Assembly: GCF_029784155.1 (NCBI RefSeq)
Contig: NC_073693.1
Location: 289,636,875-289,700,874, forward strand
Reading direction: 5' to 3'
DNA: 64,000 bases
From: Uranotaenia lowii
Lineage: Eukaryota > Arthropoda > Insecta > Diptera > Culicidae
Shown here: positions 60,108-64,000 of the stretch, piece after piece
Position numbering within the stretch: position 1 is the stretch's first letter
Layout of the letters: the number at the start of each line of letters is the position of its first letter
Translations under genes and position numbers: made by a program
Notes under the pieces: model-generated
Databases searched by the model: none
What the model was told of the DNA's origin: nothing
The model's input: only the letters and a program-made list of their open reading frames with translations

Positions 60108-61704
60108 TCTATATCTATATATATAAAAAGTAATTTCCGTTTGTTTGTTCGTTTGTATGTTTGTCTTCAATAGGCTCAGCTGCCTTAAGAGCTAGAGAGC
60201 TGAAATTTGGCATGGGGGCTCATTAGGACCAGGAATGATGAAAAATGTTTTTAGATTTTCGGATGACCCCTTTTGGAGGCGGTCGTCCGTACAACAACGG
60301 TTTTATTCCCACGAACCAAAAGTCATGGCACCCATTTTTCGAACCGACTTTCGTTTCCGTTCGTTTCGTTGGCGGGATTATTTTCACCATCACCATTGGG
60401 CAGGCTATTAGAAACGACCATTAAGAGCTCACATGTACTGGATAGCAAATCGAAGCTTGCTGAGCATTAAAAATTTGAAAGTGAAAATTTTGGCGGGTGT
60501 TTTTTGTACCTTCTACTGTTCAAAGCATATGCTACCGGTACGAGATATTTGGATACAATTATAAGCCTACATTTTGATTGAAAAATATAATTAGCCTGTT
60601 AGGAATATATTGACTAGCATAGTAGTGGCTTTCAAAGTGCTCTTTATCGCCGCTGGGGGACTTTGAGGGTCAACCATTTTTATATTTTTGGAATTCCTCA
60701 TAGAGAAAGAACTTTTGAGTTATCATCATTGATGATCAATGTGGTCGATTCTACCTTCTATTAATGGGATGTTTGTGCCCATGAAAAAAAAACAGAACTA
60801 AAAAAAAACCTTTTTCATGATATAAAAATGGTGTTTTCGAGATGATTTGTTTTCGATAACTTCGAAAAGCTATTAGTAGAACTTTCAACATTTAAGGTAA
60901 ACTAATAAGGTTTATTAAGAAATTTCTAAATAAATGAAACTTAAATATACCATTTTACAGGGAGATCATCCATATTGAAAAGTGGGATAATCTTCAACAG
61001 ATAGCAGTTTAATCTTTTGAAGATAAAACTATTAGGTTAAATCTATTCAAGCTTCCTAAGAAATGATGCTAATTCAGATGAAAAATGGAACACGAAAGTT
61101 TTGAGGGACTAGCAATGGATTTCAGGTATCAAATGCTGTGTTAGGGGCCGGCAAAGGGAGTCGTCCATATTGACTTTTCAATATTTTTGCAATATTGTCG
61201 TTTTTCGACATCGGATTGGGGTGAAAATTCGCACAAGATAGTTATCGAGGACGGGCAATCGATTTCAGATGCCAAATGATTTGCTAGAGGTCGACGAAAG
61301 AGGCCGTCCATATAAATTAATTTTTCACTGCTTTCAGCAATACTGACGTTATTATGCAATGGATTGCTGTAAAAATTTGCAAACGGGAGTTTTGAAAAAA
61401 GGGCAATCAATTTCAGATATCAAAGGTTTTACAAGAGGCAACCGAAAGGGGTTTAATTTTTTGGCAATAATTGCGTTGTTTTGAAACAATCGAGTCGGAA
61501 TTTATTCACAGGGTTTTTTTTGGCACGGTCAACTGATTCCTGATTTTAAATTTGGTAGCAGTGATCGTTCAATAATTATGCTATTGTTACTAACAATGAA
61601 TTTGGAAGTGCATCTGGAAAATGTTTGGCAATTGACTTTCATACAAACTGTTCATGACATATTCCAAGTTGAAAGCGAAACGGAGTTCGTATGGGATCAG
61701 CTAG
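60108..61704 (+). mobile_element. Helitron-like non-autonomous element, tandem copy A
   Basis: It starts A|TCTATATCTATATATATA and continues aaaaagtaatttccg with a tttgtttgttcgtttg run. It ends gtatgggatcagCTAG|T. The 5' A|TC and 3' CTRR|T context fits Helitron insertion between A and T. From 61143 to about 61580 it holds three modules of ~144 bp (ggccggcaaagg, then tcgtccatatt and catcggattgggg). An ORF at 60273-60467 is conserved in copy B, but it is short and has no domain. No Rep/helicase. Confidence 0.6.
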
Positions 61705-63594
61705 TGTATATATAAAAAGTAATTTCCGTTTGTTTGTTTGTATGTTTGTCTTCAATAGGCTCAGCTGCCTTAAGAGCTAGAGAGCTGAAATTTGGCATGG
61801 GTGCTCATTAGGACCAGGAATGATGAAAAATGTTTTTAGATTTTCGGATGACCCCTTTTGAAGGCGGTTGTCCATACAACAACGGTTTCATTCCCCCGAA
61901 CCAAAAGTCATGGCACCCATTTTTTGAACCGACTTTCGTTTTCGTTCGTTTCGTTGGCGGGATTATTTTCACCATCACAATGGGCAGGCTATTAGAAACG
62001 ACCATCCAGAGCTCACATGTACTGGATAGCAAATCGAAGCTTGCTGAGCATTAAAAATTTGAAAGTGAAAATTTTGGCGGGTGTTTTTTGTACCTTCTAC
62101 TATTCAAAGCACATGCTACCGGTACGAGATATTTGGATACAATTATAAGCCTACATTTTGATTGAAGAATACAACTAGCCTGTTAGGAATATATTGACTA
62201 GAATAGTAGTGGCTTTCAAAGTGCTCTTTACCGCTGCTGGGGGGCTTTGAAGGTCAACCATTTTTATATTTTTCGAATTCCTCATAGAGATAGAAATTTT
62301 TTTTAAGATTCAGAGTTTATAAGTTCAAGGCTGCGATTTTAATGCTTCAATTGGAATTTTGATGGGGGATTAGAAAATTGATAAGATAATAAAATTTGAG
62401 GATTTGAGTTTTATCCAATTCGATTTCACTGAACAATTTCTAACTTTTGAGTAATCACTGATGACCAATGTAGTCGATTCTACCATCCATTAATGGGATG
62501 TTTGTGCCCATGAAAAAAAAAACAGAACTCAAAAAAAAACCTTTTTCATAATATAGAAATGGTGTTTTCGAAATGATTTATTTTCGATAACTTCAAAAAG
62601 CTATTAGTAGAACTTCCAACATTTAAGGTAAACTAATAATAAAACAGTGCGAAATTTAAAAGCGAAAAAATACACACATGCAATTGAAAACATGCAAAGT
62701 GAGTTTCCAACATGCTCAACAAAATCATTCATATTGAAAAGTGGGATAATCTTCAACAGATATTTTCATTAGATAAGGGAAGGAAAAGATAAAAAAGCAG
62801 TTTAATCTTTTGAAGATAAAACTATTAGGCCACATCTATTCAAGCTTCCTAAGAAATTATGTTTGTAAAAAAATGAGGTATCAAATTCAAAATAAGGGGC
62901 CGGCTAAAGGGGTCGTCTATATTAAGTTTTCAATATCTTAGTCGTCTTGCCATTTTTATACATCGGATTGGGTTGAAAATTGGCACAAAGGAGTTATTTG
63001 GGACAAACAATTGAATTCACTTATCCAAATTAAAGTCAGGGGTCGGCCTAAGGGGTCGTCCATATTAACTATTCACTGTTTTCGCGATATTGTCGTTATT
63101 ATACATCAGATTTAGATGAAAATTGATACAGGAGAGTTTTGTGGGACGATCAATCGATTTTAGGTATTGAATTCAGCGTAAGGGACCGGCAATGGGGTCG
63201 TCCATATTAACCTTACATTATTTTTGAAATATCGTCGTTATTATACATCGGATTGGGATGAAAATTTGCTCACAGTAGTTTTCAGAGACGGAAAATCGAC
63301 TTCAGATATCAAAGATTGTATAAGAGGCCACCAAAAGGATTTTAACTTTTTGGCAATAATTGCGACGATCGACTCGAAATTTTTACACGGGTTTTTTATT
63401 TGACACGGGCAATCAATTCCTGATTTCAAATGAAGTAGCAGACGACAGAAGAGGTGTTCGTCAAATATTTTTGCAATTATAACTTAACAATTAATTCGGA
63501 AAGCATCTGGAAAATATTTGGCTATTGACTTTCATACATATTCATGACATATTCCAAGTTGAAAACGAAACGGAGTTCGTATGGGATCAGCTAG
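61705..63594 (+). mobile_element. Helitron-like non-autonomous element, tandem copy B
   Basis: It begins directly at the CTAG of copy A (tgtatatataaaaagtaat) and ends in the same gtatgggatcagCTAG. It is closely similar to copy A along most of its length. It is longer because it has an extra segment at about 62300-62450, another at 62640-62720, and one more module: units near 62896, 63040, 63183 and 63325, period about 143 bp. The TCTATATC start of copy A is missing, so B lost its outermost 5' bases or was generated by read-through. Confidence 0.6.
62896..63470 (+). repeat. Internal ~143-bp tandem modules of copy B
   Basis: Four diverged units each carry a gg(c/t)cgg(c)...ggggtcgtccatatt start and a ttatacatcggattgggatg centre. 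The corresponding array in copy A (61143-61580) has about three. Minus-strand ORFs across both arrays are repeat by-products. Confidence 0.75.
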
Positions 63595-64000
63595 TGTGTT
63601 ATAATTAAGAATGTAGATTTAGGGTTCTGGAGATGTATTTAAATCTATATCGCTAAACACGGATTCCTTCATATTTAAACAGCTTTTATAGATAATTTAT
63701 ATTCCTTTTTGGCTCAAAAACTCATAGGGAACGCAAAATTTATAACAATAATCTTTTTTTTTTATTTATTGTTGATGTAATTTTTTGTTTCTAACACATT
63801 AGGTTGAATTTATAAATCTTTAGAAGATTTTTTAAAATTACTCTTGCTATGAATTTTTTATATTCGATTTCTGTTTGGCAGTACTAGGTCATCCATAATA
63901 TGAATGTTTGATGTGAAAGATTTTAAACAGCATTTAATTAAATCGGATCTAAAATTTAAATTTTTGTTTATGAATTTCATAATATAGGTTGTTAACTAGA
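63595..64000. other. AT-rich DNA, nothing recognised
   Basis: No supported feature up to the window end. Confidence 0.5.

Noticed and set aside
60273..62054. Conserved short ORF in both Helitron-like copies considered as a protein
   Set aside because: The similarity is explained by the two copies being near-identical DNA. The frame is short, begins without a consistent ATG and has no Rep or helicase motif.

Overview
The window is repeat-dense, AT-rich insect DNA with no intact protein-coding gene that I can support. The source is probably a mosquito (Culicidae): the mix of I/LOA-like, Jockey-like and RTE-like retrotransposon debris, hAT and Tc1/mariner-type elements, TIR families with GGGG-containing ends and Helitron-like tails fits what I know of culicid genomes. 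That assignment is inference; no host gene or rRNA/tRNA confirms it. Introns, splice signals and polyadenylation would be eukaryotic, and nothing looks prokaryotic (no operons, Shine-Dalgarno sites or CRISPR).

Layout. 1-6 kb: a broken RNase H-bearing non-LTR retrotransposon 3' end (1.8-2.97 kb) and a degraded hAT copy (4.5-5.9 kb). 6.35-7.3 kb: a TIR element in a less AT-rich island. 8.8-18.26 kb: a large satellite block made of an A-rich decayed fringe, two adjoining 9-bp arrays (ATGACAAAA then TTGACAAAA), a 500-N gap, and about 83 copies of a 68-bp satellite whose last 2.7 kb has a higher-order organisation. 18.3-26.2 kb: mostly featureless AT-rich DNA. 26.2-29.3 kb: a 3.1-kb hAT-like element with an 8-bp near-perfect target duplication, carrying an 85-bp-arm inverted repeat. 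29.5-36.7 kb: a long palindrome, a broken Tc1/mariner-like transposase, two oppositely oriented groups of ~133-bp hairpin-bearing repeats, a tRNA-like SINE fragment and several MITEs. 37.4-39.6 kb: a second hAT-like family with a perfect 8-bp duplication. 39.8-47 kb: an RTE-like fragment, MITEs with TA duplications, a second RNase H-type retrotransposon tail, and a TIR element holding an exon-like segment. 50-60 kb: hAT debris, an inverted-repeat MITE, a less AT-rich island, and a Helitron-like element split by a Jockey-like retrotransposon. 60.1-63.6 kb: two Helitron-like copies joined head to tail.

Nothing here acts as a pathway. The coding traces are dead transposon genes (frameshifted RT, RNase H and transposase). 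Non-autonomous elements dominate, and nested insertions give a relative chronology. The less AT-rich islands (6.0-6.35 with 7.3-7.55, 18.4-19.3, 41.2-41.6 and 52.4-53.4 kb) lack transposon signatures and are the best places to look for host regulatory sequence or unrecognised exons. The most informative structures are the satellite higher-order repeat, the long near-perfect inverted repeats, the conserved 3' hairpin shared by two retrotransposon tails, and the tandem and nested Helitron-like elements.
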